Source: Prevotella sp. P5-92 (lineage in GTDB: Bacteria; Bacteroidota; Bacteroidia; Bacteroidales; Bacteroidaceae). From it: DNA of 61,760 bases. Shown here in pieces: positions 44,388 through 53,065 of the stretch (positions are counted from its first letter, which is position 1; the number at the start of each line of letters is the position of its first letter). The translations under genes were made by a program, and so were the position numbers. The notes below the pieces were generated by a model. That model was not told the DNA's origin. It did not search any database and saw only the letters and a list, made by a program, of their open reading frames with translations. The DNA is taken from positions 1-61,760 of the forward strand of contig NZ_NPJG01000069.1 in assembly GCF_002251245.1 (NCBI RefSeq), given 5' to 3'.

Positions 44388-45374
44388 ATGGAAAAGAACA
44401 GTAAGATATACGTTGCAGGACATCGCGGCATGGTGGGCTCTGCCATAGTCAGAGAACTGACAAGGCAAGGCTTCACCAATATCATCACACGCACCCATAA
44501 GGAACTCGACCTCACCCGTCAGGACGAGGTGGAGAAATTCTTCGCCGAAGAGAAACCAGAATATGTGTTTCTCGCTGCAGCCAAGGTGGGCGGCATCATT
44601 GCCAACCAAAGCGCTCTCGCCGACTTTATGTACGACAACATGATACTCGAGATGAACGTCATACACTCGGCATGGAAAAACGGATGCAAGAAACTGGAGT
44701 TCCTCGGCTCATCGTGCATATACCCGCGCATGGCACCACAACCCATGCCAGAGTCGTGCCTGCTCACCTCTGAACTCGAAAAGACCAACGAGGCTTATGC
44801 CTTGGCTAAGATCTCGGGACTGAAATACTGCGAATACCTGAACCGACAGTATAGAACAGACTATATCTCGGTGATGCCGACAAACCTCTACGGTCCGAAC
44901 GACAACTATCATCCCGAACACTCGCACGTGCTGCCTGCTCTCATACGCCGATTCCACGAGGCAAAGGAGGCGGGGCTGACTGAAGTGACATGCTGGGGCG
45001 ACGGCAGTCCGCTGAGGGAGTTCCTCTATGTGGACGACCTCGCCAACCTCTGCGTGTTCCTCATGAACAACTACTCGGGACGCAGCGAGAGCGAGATGGC
45101 AGCCAACGGCGGCGAACCTGACTATATGGCTACCGTGAATGCCGGCTCGGGCAAGGAACTCACCATCAGGGAACTGACGGAGATGGTGGCTAAGGTGACG
45201 GGATTCGAGGGCGAGATAAAGTGGGACACCACACGCCCCAACGGCACTCCACGCAAACTGCTCGACGTAAGCAAGGCCACCCGACTGGGATGGACATACA
45301 AGACAGAACTCGAAGACGGCATACGCCTTGCCTACAAGGACTTCCTTGAGAATCCCATGAGGGCAGAGAGGTAG
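44388..45374 (+). CDS. fcl: GDP-L-fucose synthase
   Basis: 328 residues. KIYVAGHRGMVGSAIVRELT is the NADPH-binding start; FLGSSCIYPRMAPQPMPESC contains the Ser-Cys of the active site and NEAYALAKISGLKYCEYLNR the Y-x3-K pair. MPTNLYGPNDNYHPEHSHVL is diagnostic. It epimerises and reduces the Gmd product to GDP-L-fucose. The pair gmd-fcl is a complete de novo pathway. Confidence 0.95.
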   Translation: MEKNSKIYVAGHRGMVGSAIVRELTRQGFTNIITRTHKELDLTRQDEVEKFFAEEKPEYVFLAAAKVGGIIANQSALADFMYDNMILEMNVIHSAWKNGCKKLEFLGSSCIYPRMAPQPMPESCLLTSELEKTNEAYALAKISGLKYCEYLNRQYRTDYISVMPTNLYGPNDNYHPEHSHVLPALIRRFHEAKEAGLTEVTCWGDGSPLREFLYVDDLANLCVFLMNNYSGRSESEMAANGGEPDYMATVNAGSGKELTIRELTEMVAKVTGFEGEIKWDTTRPNGTPRKLLDVSKATRLGWTYKTELEDGIRLAYKDFLENPMRAER

Positions 45375-45380
45375 GTATTG

Positions 45381-45427
45381 ATTAGTTGACGATTTGTCAA
45401 CTCGTCAACTTGTTTACTCGTCAACTC
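45381..45427. repeat. GTTGAC/GTCAAC repeat cluster before the C1 peptidase gene
   Basis: GTTGAC, TTGTCAACTCGTCAACTTG and TTACTCGTCAACTC follow one another in 47 bases. The last 14 bases (45414-45427) recur as an exact inverted copy at 46865-46878, directly after the peptidase gene, so the gene is bracketed by inverted repeats. Confidence 0.7.
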
Positions 45428-45450
45428 TTTAATAATAATATAATTGCATT

Positions 45451-46851
45451 ATGAGAAAAAATACCATCATCGCGGCGTTGGCATTGACAATAGCATTACA
45501 GGCAGACGCGCAGACACAAGGCAGCATCACCCCCGAGATGCTTGCAAAGATTCAGAAAGAACAAAAACTGACGGCGGCTGACAACGCCCTGGCTAACGCC
45601 ATAGCAGCCAATGCCATCGACGACCTGGCGAAAAACCGGAAGGCTGCACACCAGCTCGACACTCACTTCAGTATCGAGACTCCCGAACAGTCTATCACCA
45701 ACCAGAAGAGTTCAGGACGATGCTGGATGTTCAGCGGGATGAACGTGCTCAGGGCAGACTTTGCCAGACGTACAGACTCGCTGCGCGTGGATTTCTCGCA
45801 GGCTTACCTCTTCTTCTACGACCAACTGGAAAAGGCCAACCTCTTCCTGCAGGGCGTGGTGAACACGGCAAAGAAGCCTATCGACGACCCTCAGGTGCAA
45901 TTCTTCTTCAAGAGCCCGATAAACGATGGCGGAACATTCTGCGGTGTGGCTGACCTGACGGAGAAATACGGTCTCGTGCCAAAACAGGTGATGCCGGAGA
46001 GTTTCTCAAGCGACAACACGTCGAAGATGGCAAGCCTCTTGAAGTCGCGTCTGCGCGAAGACGGTCTGACGCTGAGAAAGATGGTAGCTGAAGGCAAGAA
46101 AAACGCCGATATAGAAAAGGCTAAGACGGGAATGCTCGCTACCATCTATCGCATGCTCGCACTCACCATTGGCGAACCGCCAACGGAGTTTACCTACGCT
46201 CATGTAGATAAGAAAGGTAACAGCGTTGGCGAAACGAAGACTTATACTCCACAGGAGTTCTACAAAGAGGTGGTGGGCGAAAAGCTCAACGGCACCTTCA
46301 TTATGGCGATGAACGACCCGCGACGACCTTACTACAAGACCTACGAGGTGGAACTCGACCGCCATACCTACGACGGACACAACTGGAAATACATCAACCT
46401 GCCCATGGACGACATAGAACAGATGGCTATCGCATCGCTCAAGGACGGGAAAAAGATGTACTCGTCGTACGACGTGGCAAAGATGCTCGACCGCAAACGT
46501 GGCTATGGAGACACCGAGAACTTCGACTATGGCTCGCTCCTCGGCACTTCGTTCAACATGACTAAGGCTGAACGCATCAGCACCTTCGACAGCGGCTCGA
46601 CTCACGCCATGACGCTCACCGCCGTGGATCTCGACAAGGACGGAAAAGCCACAAAGTGGAAGGTGGAAAACAGTTGGGGCGCCGATTGGGGACAGAAGGG
46701 ATGTATGATAATGTCTGACCGATGGGTAAGGGAATACATGTTCCGACTGGTGATCGACAAGAAATACGTGCCAGAGACAATCCTCAAGCAGTATGAACAG
46801 AAACCTACAATGGTTACATACGACGACCCTCTGTTTGGAGAGGACCAATAA
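45451..46851 (+). CDS. C1-family cysteine peptidase (aminopeptidase C / bleomycin hydrolase type)
   Basis: 466 residues. A signal peptide (IIAALALTIALQADAQTQG) precedes the papain fold. The catalytic Cys is in NQKSSGRCWMFSGMNVLRAD, the His in SGSTHAMTLTAVDLDKDGKA and the Asn in WKVENSWGADWGQKG, matching the PepC/bleomycin hydrolase triad. Intracellular PepC lacks a signal sequence; here the enzyme should be exported to the periplasm, as in other Bacteroidales. It trims peptides from the N-terminus. Confidence 0.88.
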   Translation: MRKNTIIAALALTIALQADAQTQGSITPEMLAKIQKEQKLTAADNALANAIAANAIDDLAKNRKAAHQLDTHFSIETPEQSITNQKSSGRCWMFSGMNVLRADFARRTDSLRVDFSQAYLFFYDQLEKANLFLQGVVNTAKKPIDDPQVQFFFKSPINDGGTFCGVADLTEKYGLVPKQVMPESFSSDNTSKMASLLKSRLREDGLTLRKMVAEGKKNADIEKAKTGMLATIYRMLALTIGEPPTEFTYAHVDKKGNSVGETKTYTPQEFYKEVVGEKLNGTFIMAMNDPRRPYYKTYEVELDRHTYDGHNWKYINLPMDDIEQMAIASLKDGKKMYSSYDVAKMLDRKRGYGDTENFDYGSLLGTSFNMTKAERISTFDSGSTHAMTLTAVDLDKDGKATKWKVENSWGADWGQKGCMIMSDRWVREYMFRLVIDKKYVPETILKQYEQKPTMVTYDDPLFGEDQ

Positions 46852-46864
46852 AGGGGGCACAAAT

Positions 46865-46878
46865 GAGTTGACGAGTAA
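46865..46878. repeat. Inverted copy of the 14-bp GAGTTGACGAGTAA repeat
   Basis: Exact reverse complement of 45414-45427, located 13 bases after the peptidase stop. Confidence 0.7.
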
Positions 46879-46896
46879 AAGAAAAAACAGCACGAT

Positions 46897-47778
46897 ATGG
46901 GATTATTTAAAGCACTCTTCGGCGGAAAACAGGCAGACACCGAGGAGGAGAAGAAGAAAAACGACGAAGCACGCGACTTCGACATGTATAAGTTCGATGG
47001 TGTGAAGGCTTCGAAAATGGGACAGTTTGAGTATGCCGTGAAATGCTTTAAGGCTGCACTTAACATAAAAGACGACCTCGAGGTAAGAGACTATCTCGCA
47101 CATGCCCTCATACACAACAATGAGCTGCTGCCAGCCTACGAACAGCTGCAGAAACTGCACGAGGCACAACCTGAGAACGTAGAGATTCTGGTGCAGATGG
47201 CTAACGTCACCTATATGATGGAAGACTATGTGGCCATGGGACACGCATGCGAGAAGGCACTGCTCATAGACAATGGCGACGCGCGCGTACATTATTTGTA
47301 CGCTAAGGCGTGCTTGGGACAAAACGACCTGATCAACGCCATTGCCATGCTCACCAAAGCCATAGTGCTGAGAGCCGACTATGCAGAGGCTTACCTCCTC
47401 AGAGGACAGACACTGCTACGCATGGGCGACAAGGCAGGAGCAAGGGAAGACATGGAACACCTCATCGCCGAATACCCCGAACAGGAAGACGTGCTGATGC
47501 TGAAAGGACGCATCGAACATGCCGAAGGACACATGGACGAGGCCATCGCCACCTTTACGAAAGTGATAGAGGTAAACCCCTTCTCCACCGACGCCTTCAA
47601 GGAACGCGGACAGGTGAAATACGACCGCGGCGACATGGAAGGCGCAAAGGCCGACATGCTCAAGGTGATGGAGATAGACCCCGAACAGGCTTCCAACGTC
47701 ACCGGCGAATATTCTGCAGAAGGCATCGAACACAAGGTGAGACAGGCCTACAGCAATATCAATCCGCTCGGACTGTAA
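46897..47778 (+). CDS. Tetratricopeptide-repeat protein
   Basis: 293 residues, no signal peptide. At least six TPR units can be seen: KFDGVKASKMGQFEYAVKCF, RDYLAHALIHNNELLPAYEQ, VEILVQMANVTYMMEDYVAM, VHYLYAKACLGQNDLINAIA, YAEAYLLRGQTLLRMGDKAG, VLMLKGRIEHAEGHMDEAIA and TDAFKERGQVKYDRGDMEGA. Such solenoids mediate protein contacts; partner unknown. The N-terminal MGLFKALFGGKQADTEEE is a charged lead-in. It ends just upstream of the Phe/Tyr operon promoter. Confidence 0.8.
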   Translation: MGLFKALFGGKQADTEEEKKKNDEARDFDMYKFDGVKASKMGQFEYAVKCFKAALNIKDDLEVRDYLAHALIHNNELLPAYEQLQKLHEAQPENVEILVQMANVTYMMEDYVAMGHACEKALLIDNGDARVHYLYAKACLGQNDLINAIAMLTKAIVLRADYAEAYLLRGQTLLRMGDKAGAREDMEHLIAEYPEQEDVLMLKGRIEHAEGHMDEAIATFTKVIEVNPFSTDAFKERGQVKYDRGDMEGAKADMLKVMEIDPEQASNVTGEYSAEGIEHKVRQAYSNINPLGL

Positions 47779-47816
47779 GAAAAATGCGCCAAAAAACAAA
47801 AAAAAGCAGCAAAATA

Positions 47817-47848
47817 TTTGTATATTCCAAAGAAAAGTTATACTTTTG
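47817..47848 (+). promoter_or_regulatory. Promoter of the Phe/Tyr operon (TTTG-N20-TACTTTTG)
   Basis: TTTG at 47817-47820, exactly 20 bases, TACTTTTG at 47841-47848. Transcription should begin near 47855, giving a ~205-base leader before pheA. Confidence 0.82.
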
Positions 47849-47887
47849 CACCGAAAATAAACATAATAACAATTTAAACAGAAAAAT

Positions 47888-47965
47888 ATGAATCGCATAT
47901 ACGCATCTTTTTATTACTTTAGCTTTTACTTTGCAAGAAATTGTGAAGCGGGAAGTTGCGTGTAG
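47888..47965 (+). CDS. Leader peptide rich in Phe and Tyr (25 residues), attenuator of the pheA operon
   Basis: The frame starts MNRIYASFYYFSFYF and ends ARNCEAGSCV, then TAG. Eight of the eleven residues 5-15 are aromatic: Tyr at 5, 9, 10, 14 and Phe at 8, 11, 13, 15. Codons are TTT for all Phe and TAC/TAT for Tyr. It begins ~33 bases after the predicted transcription start and precedes the two alternative hairpins. Its codons GAA-GCG-GGA form the anti-terminator strand. Such a composition directly before genes for prephenate dehydratase and dehydrogenase is what ribosome-mediated attenuation requires. Confidence 0.82.
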   Translation: MNRIYASFYYFSFYFARNCEAGSCV

Positions 47966-48042
47966 ATTTCAACTTAGGACAAAAGGAAACAAAATATTCA
48001 AGGTCCCGCTTCATCATTGATTGGAGCGGGACTTGCTTATTT
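47944..48042 (+). promoter_or_regulatory. Attenuator: mutually exclusive anti-terminator and terminator hairpins
   Basis: Strand A, TGAAGCGGGA (47944-47953, inside the leader ORF), is exactly complementary to strand B, TCCCGCTTCA (48004-48013). Strand B's GTCCCGCT (48003-48010) also pairs with strand C, AGCGGGAC (48025-48032); with CAAG/CTTG flanks this stem reaches 11 bp with one bulge. A ribosome stalled at the Phe/Tyr codons leaves A free to trap B (read-through). A ribosome reaching the stop codon covers A, so B-C forms. The T-stretch after C (TTGCTTATTT) is short and interrupted, so termination may be weak or aided. Confidence 0.75.
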
Positions 48043-48060
48043 AAATAAAACAACATAGAA

Positions 48061-48897
48061 ATGAAAAGAATAGCAATACAAGGAAGAATAGGGTCATTTC
48101 ACGACATAGCGGCTCACCAGTATTTCGAAGGCGAACAGCTTCAGCTCGTATGCTGCGACACGTTCGAAGAGGTGTTCGACAACGTGAAACGCGATCCAAC
48201 CATGATAGCGATGACTGCCATAGAAAACACCATCGCAGGAAGCCTGCTGCACAACTACGAACTGCTGCGCGACTCAGGACTCACCGTAGTGGGAGAACAC
48301 AAACTGCATATCTCACACTGCATCTGCTGTCTGCCCGACGACGACTGGGAGACCATACAGGAGGTTCACTCCCACCCCGTGGCGCTCATGCAATGCCGCA
48401 ACTTCCTCGCCGGACATCCTTCAATAAAAGCCGTGGAAAGCGACGACACCGCCGGATCAGCGCAATATATCAGCGAAAACAGCTACAAATGCCAGGGATG
48501 GGCGGCCATATGCAGCAGCACGGCAGCAAGACTGTACGGAATGAAGGTGCTCGAAGACCATATCGAGGACAACAAACATAACTACACTCGTTTCCTCGTA
48601 TCGTCAACACCGATGAAGGCCGACTTCCTCAGACCTCTCGAAAAGACCAACAAGTCGAGCCTTGTCTTCTCGCTGCCACACGAGGAAGGCTCTCTCTCGC
48701 AGGTGCTCAGCATCCTCACCTTCTACAAGATAAACCTCACAAAGATACAGTCGCTGCCCATCATCGGACACGAATGGGAATACCTCTTCTACGTGGATGT
48801 CACCTACGACAATCTCACTCGCTACCGACAAAGCATCGACGCCATTATCCCACTTACTAAAGAACTGAAAATACTCGGAGAATATGAAAGCAAATAA
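48061..48897 (+). CDS. pheA: Prephenate dehydratase
   Basis: 278 residues, no chorismate mutase domain. MKRIAIQGRIGSFHDIAAHQ, AIENTIAGSLLHNYELLRDS, and the Thr-Arg-Phe catalytic motif as NYTRFLVSSTP are characteristic. The C-terminal ACT domain (SSLVFSLPHEEGSLSQVLSI, NLTKIQSLPIIGHEWEYLFY) binds phenylalanine for feedback inhibition. It converts prephenate to phenylpyruvate. First structural gene after the attenuator; it overlaps the aminotransferase start by 14 bases. Confidence 0.94.
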   Translation: MKRIAIQGRIGSFHDIAAHQYFEGEQLQLVCCDTFEEVFDNVKRDPTMIAMTAIENTIAGSLLHNYELLRDSGLTVVGEHKLHISHCICCLPDDDWETIQEVHSHPVALMQCRNFLAGHPSIKAVESDDTAGSAQYISENSYKCQGWAAICSSTAARLYGMKVLEDHIEDNKHNYTRFLVSSTPMKADFLRPLEKTNKSSLVFSLPHEEGSLSQVLSILTFYKINLTKIQSLPIIGHEWEYLFYVDVTYDNLTRYRQSIDAIIPLTKELKILGEYESK

Positions 48898-50056
48898 CAT
48901 CAAACCAGCCGACAGGCTCTCGCTCGTAAGCGAATATTACTTCAGTAGAAAACTGAAAGAGGTAGCACAGATGAATGCCGAAGGAAAGGACATCATCAGC
49001 CTCGCCATCGGCTCGCCCGACATGCCTCCCTCAGAAAAGACGGTCAACACGCTCTGTGAGGTGGCTCGACGTCACGACTCTCACGGATACCAGCCCACCA
49101 TGGGAACAGCCGAGCTGCGCAACGCCATATCGCGATTCTACAAACGATGGTATGAGGTGGATATCAACCCCGCCAACGAGGTGCAACCACTCATCGGGTC
49201 GAAGGAAGGCATTCTGCACGTTACACTCGCATTCGTCAATCCTGGCGAAGAGGTGCTCGTGCCTAACCCAGGATATCCTACCTACACCTCGCTCAGCAAA
49301 ATACTCGGGGCAAATGTGGTGAACTACGACCTCATGGAAAACGACGGATGGCAGCCTGACTTCGAACAACTGGAGAAGATGGACCTCTCGAAAGTGAAAC
49401 TCATGTGGACCAACTACCCAAACATGCCTACTGGAGGCAACGCACGGCGCGAGACATACGAACGACTCGTGGATTTCGCACAGAGACACGGCATAGTGGT
49501 GGTGAACGACAATCCTTACTCGTTCATACTCAACGACAAACCGATGTCGCTCATGCAGGTACCAGGAGCGAAAGACTGCTGCATAGAGTTTAACTCGATG
49601 TCGAAAAGCCACAACATGCCAGGATGGCGCGTGGGAATGTGTGTCAGCAATGCCACCTTCATCAGCTGGATCCTGAAAGTGAAAAGCAATATCGACAGTG
49701 GTACGTTCCGTGGCGTACAACTCGCCGCAGCCGAGGCTCTCGACAATAGCGCCGAATGGCATCGCGAGGCGAATATCGAGACTTACAGCAGACGTCGCCA
49801 GTATGCCGAGAAGATTATGGACGTCTTGGGCTGCTCTTACGACAAGCAGCAGGTGGGAATGTTCCTATGGGGAAGAATACCCGACAGCTATGCCACATGC
49901 GAAGAACTCACTGAGCGCGTGCTACACGAAGCCCGCGTCTTCATCACCCCGGGCTTCATTTTCGGGTCCAAAGGCGAACGATATATACGCATCTCGCTCT
50001 GCGCCAAAGAGGAGAAAATCGAAGCTGCACTCGAAAGAATAAAAAAGATATTCTAA
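48884..50056 (+). CDS. PLP-dependent aminotransferase (aspartate/aromatic, class I)
   Basis: 390 residues. DIISLAIGSPDMPPSEKTVN, then SHGYQPTMGTAELRNAISRF, NPGYPTYTSLSKILGANVVN, TNYPNMPTGGNARRETYERL, and the PLP lysine in EFNSMSKSHNMPGWRVGMCV. YIRISLCAKEEKIEAALERI ends the fold with the substrate Arg. Placed between pheA and the DAHP synthase gene, it most likely transaminates phenylpyruvate and hydroxyphenylpyruvate to Phe and Tyr. Confidence 0.9.
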   Translation: MKANNIKPADRLSLVSEYYFSRKLKEVAQMNAEGKDIISLAIGSPDMPPSEKTVNTLCEVARRHDSHGYQPTMGTAELRNAISRFYKRWYEVDINPANEVQPLIGSKEGILHVTLAFVNPGEEVLVPNPGYPTYTSLSKILGANVVNYDLMENDGWQPDFEQLEKMDLSKVKLMWTNYPNMPTGGNARRETYERLVDFAQRHGIVVVNDNPYSFILNDKPMSLMQVPGAKDCCIEFNSMSKSHNMPGWRVGMCVSNATFISWILKVKSNIDSGTFRGVQLAAAEALDNSAEWHREANIETYSRRRQYAEKIMDVLGCSYDKQQVGMFLWGRIPDSYATCEELTERVLHEARVFITPGFIFGSKGERYIRISLCAKEEKIEAALERIKKIF

Positions 50057-50112
50057 AGATATCATTTGAAAATAAGACATAACTTGAATAAATAAATAAA
50101 AAAAATATAATC

Positions 50113-51177
50113 ATGGAATTAGAACTCGAAAAAGTAACGTTGCCAAGCGACAACGAAAGACCATTTGTCATTGCCGGACCTTGCTCCGCCGAGACTGAAG
50201 AACAAGTGATGACCACCGCACGCGAACTGGCAGAAAGAGGATGCCACAACTTCCGGGCAGGTGTGTGGAAACCACGCACAAAGCCAGGAGGCTTTGAGGG
50301 TAACGGAGAGGTAGCACTGCCTTGGCTGCAACAGGTGAAGAAAGAGACAGGAATGCTCGTTTCTACCGAGGTGGCAACACCTGAACATGTGGAACTGGCA
50401 CTGAAATACGGCATCGACATCCTCTGGGTAGGAGCACGCACATCGGCTAACCCATTCGCCATGCAGGCTCTCGCCGACTCGCTCAAAGGCGTCGATGTGC
50501 CCGTCTTCGTCAAGAATCCCGTCAACCCCGACCTCGAATTGTGGATTGGAGCACTGGAACGCATCAACCAGGCTGGGGTGAAGAAGTTAGGTGCCATCCA
50601 CCGCGGATTCTCAAGCTACGACAAGAAGATATACCGCAACACTCCCATGTGGCAGATTCCTATCGAATTGCGCCGACGCATACCCGACCTACCCATCATC
50701 TGCGACCCGTCGCATATAGGAGGCCGACGCGAACTCATCGCACCTCTCTGCCAACAAGCCATGGACCTCGGCTTCGACGGACTTATCGTTGAGAGCCACT
50801 GCAATCCCGACTGCGCATGGAGCGACGCCAAGCAGCAAGTCACTCCCGACGTGCTCGACTACATACTCTCGCTCCTCGTAATACGTAGCGAGAAACAAAC
50901 CACTGAAGGCATCGCACAACTGCGTCACCAAATAGACGACCTCGACAACCAGCTCATGGATCTCCTCTCAAAGCGTATGCGTGTGTGCCGGGAGATAGGA
51001 CAATACAAGAAGGAGCATAACATGACCGTGCTACAGGCTGCACGCTACAGCGAGATTCTCTCGAAACGTGGTGCACAGGGCGCACTCTGCGGTATGGACA
51101 GCGACTTCGTTGCCACCGTCTTCGAGAAGATTCATGAGGAGAGCGTGCGACAGCAGATGGAGATTATTAATAAATAA
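50113..51177 (+). CDS. Bifunctional DAHP synthase / chorismate mutase
   Basis: 354 residues. The first ~265 are a type I-beta DAHP synthase: RPFVIAGPCSAETEEQVMTT, FRAGVWKPRTKPGGFEGNGE, ILWVGARTSANPFAMQALAD, VKKLGAIHRGFSSYDKKIYR, PIICDPSHIGGRRELIAPLC. The last ~85 are an AroQ chorismate mutase (LRHQIDDLDNQLMDLLSKRM, RVCREIGQYKKEHNMTVLQA). The fusion supplies both the first step of the shikimate pathway and the branch to prephenate. In related fusions the mutase part also mediates allosteric inhibition. Confidence 0.94.
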   Translation: MELELEKVTLPSDNERPFVIAGPCSAETEEQVMTTARELAERGCHNFRAGVWKPRTKPGGFEGNGEVALPWLQQVKKETGMLVSTEVATPEHVELALKYGIDILWVGARTSANPFAMQALADSLKGVDVPVFVKNPVNPDLELWIGALERINQAGVKKLGAIHRGFSSYDKKIYRNTPMWQIPIELRRRIPDLPIICDPSHIGGRRELIAPLCQQAMDLGFDGLIVESHCNPDCAWSDAKQQVTPDVLDYILSLLVIRSEKQTTEGIAQLRHQIDDLDNQLMDLLSKRMRVCREIGQYKKEHNMTVLQAARYSEILSKRGAQGALCGMDSDFVATVFEKIHEESVRQQMEIINK

Positions 51178-51189
51178 TGGAGTTTTCAG

Positions 51190-51984
51190 ATGAAAATATT
51201 AGTCTTAGGCGCAGGAAAGATGGGCAGTTTCTTTCTCGACCTGCTCAGCTTCGACCACGAAACGGCAGTGTATGAGAAAGACCCAAAACGAATGCGCTTC
51301 ACTTACAACTGCCAACGTCTGACGACTCTCGACGAGGTAAGGGATTTTGCCCCCGAACTCGTCATCAACGCCGTCACCGTGAAATATACCATAGCCGCCT
51401 TCGAGGAGGTATTGCCTTACCTCCCCGCAGACTGCATCATCAGCGACATCTCGTCGGTGAAGACCAACCTCAAGGAATACTACGAGAGCACCAACCACCG
51501 CTACGTATCTACCCACCCGATGTTCGGACCTACCTTCGCCAATCTCAATCAGCTGAGCGAGGAGAACGCCATCATCATCAGCGAAGGCGACTATATGGGA
51601 CGCATCTTCTTCAAAGACCTCTACAGCCGACTGGGACTGAACATCTACGAATACACCTTCGAGGAACACGACAAGACGGTGGCTTACTCGCTGAGTATCC
51701 CGTTTGTCTCTACCTTCGTGTTTGCCGCTGTGATGAAACACCAGGACGCACCGGGCACCACCTTCAAGCGTCATATGCGCATTGCCAAGGGAGTGCTCAA
51801 CGAGGACGACTATCTTCTTCAGGAGATTCTCTTCAACCCTTACACCCACGACCAAGTGTCGGAGATAAGAGACGAGCTGAAAGAGTTGCTCGACATCATC
51901 GACAATAAGGACGGGGAACGTATGAAAGGTTATCTGACAAAAATCAGGAACCACGTGAAGAGAGACATCGAGAGAATTAAATAA
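51190..51984 (+). CDS. tyrA: Prephenate dehydrogenase
   Basis: 264 residues. NAD-binding start MKILVLGAGKMGSFFLDLLS; catalytic region DCIISDISSVKTNLKEYYES and YVSTHPMFGPTFANLNQLSE with the conserved HPMFGP. The helical dimerisation domain (RLGLNIYEYTFEEHDKTVAY, SLSIPFVSTFVFAAVMKHQD) completes the enzyme. It oxidises prephenate to 4-hydroxyphenylpyruvate. Twelve bases after the preceding gene: last biosynthetic gene of the operon, explaining why the leader peptide carries Tyr as well as Phe codons. Confidence 0.92.
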   Translation: MKILVLGAGKMGSFFLDLLSFDHETAVYEKDPKRMRFTYNCQRLTTLDEVRDFAPELVINAVTVKYTIAAFEEVLPYLPADCIISDISSVKTNLKEYYESTNHRYVSTHPMFGPTFANLNQLSEENAIIISEGDYMGRIFFKDLYSRLGLNIYEYTFEEHDKTVAYSLSIPFVSTFVFAAVMKHQDAPGTTFKRHMRIAKGVLNEDDYLLQEILFNPYTHDQVSEIRDELKELLDIIDNKDGERMKGYLTKIRNHVKRDIERIK

Positions 51985-52013
51985 TCTCTCTTTGACAATA
52001 CATTTTCATCACT

Positions 52014-52931
52014 TTGCAAGAAACGAAAGGCTTACTCTTGACACAGAAAAATACATTGTTATTAGATCTCGTGGCATTCACTACAGTAGCCATCTGGGGA
52101 ACCACATTCGTCTGGACCAAGCTACTGATAATCAACGGGCTGTCACCCGCGCAGATATTCACGCTGCGCTTCATCATAGCCTATATCCTGCTGTGTGGCT
52201 TCTCCCTGACAAGGAAGAAGTCACACCGCTGGTTTTCTGACAACTGGAAAGACGAACTCGTGATGATACTGTTAGGTGTGACGGGCGGATCAATGTATTT
52301 CCTCACCGAAAACGAGGCCCTACGTTTCACCACCGCCACCAACACGTCGCTCATCGTCTGCTCGTGCCCACTCTTCACAGCCCTCATCGTAGGACTGTGT
52401 TACAAGGCTGAACGATATCATAGCCGACAAGTGATTGGAACCTTGATGGCTCTCGCCGGAATGGCAATAGTTGTGCTCAATGGACATTTCGTGCTCCACC
52501 TCTCGCCTCTGGGCGACTTCCTCGCCTTCTCGGCTTGCATCAGCTGGGCTTTCTACTCGCTCCTCATGAAAAGGGTGATGGGACGATACTCGTCGATGAT
52601 GATCACACGAAAGGTGTTCTTCTACGGCATTCTCACCATCTTGCCCTACTATCTCTTCGTGCCCGACTTTCCGTCTGTTGAGGTGCTAACTCGTCCCAGT
52701 GTCCTCGCCAACCTCCTCTTCCTCGGCAGCGTAGCGTCTATGCTGTGCTTCCTCACGTGGAGCTGGTGTATGAAAGGACTGGGAGCCGTACGCTGCACCA
52801 ACTATGTCTATTTCAACCCCATCACGACCATCGTGGCAGCATGGCTCATTCTCAACGAGCAAATCACCATTTTCTTCCTCATAGGCTCAACCCTCATCAT
52901 CGGAGGTATGGTATTGATGAACAAGAAATGA
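52014..52931 (+). CDS. EamA/DMT-family transporter
   Basis: About 305 residues with ten hydrophobic segments and two EamA repeats: LVAFTTVAIWGTTFVWTKLL...SPAQIFTLRFIIAYILLCGF, and SPLGDFLAFSACISWAFYSL...YFNPITTIVAAWLILNEQIT. The family exports amino acids and metabolites across the inner membrane. No ATG precedes the first helix in this frame; a stop lies at 51993 and the first candidate is TTG at 52014. It directly follows tyrA, so aromatic amino acid export is a reasonable guess. Confidence 0.82.
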   Translation: MQETKGLLLTQKNTLLLDLVAFTTVAIWGTTFVWTKLLIINGLSPAQIFTLRFIIAYILLCGFSLTRKKSHRWFSDNWKDELVMILLGVTGGSMYFLTENEALRFTTATNTSLIVCSCPLFTALIVGLCYKAERYHSRQVIGTLMALAGMAIVVLNGHFVLHLSPLGDFLAFSACISWAFYSLLMKRVMGRYSSMMITRKVFFYGILTILPYYLFVPDFPSVEVLTRPSVLANLLFLGSVASMLCFLTWSWCMKGLGAVRCTNYVYFNPITTIVAAWLILNEQITIFFLIGSTLIIGGMVLMNKK

Positions 52932-53065
52932 GGGAATGATATTCGGCGGACGACGGGTAAGGCAATTGGGAAACGATGTTTGGCGACCAAAGGGGAAACC
53001 AAGGGGCTATTTCCAGGATGGATTAAACTATAGTATGAACAATAAAAACTTGAAAAACTGATATT

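Noticed and set aside
47888..47965. That the Phe/Tyr-rich ORF is a random AT-rich frame
   Set aside because: Its aromatic run, place between a consensus promoter and complementary hairpins, and match to the operon's two products make chance unlikely.
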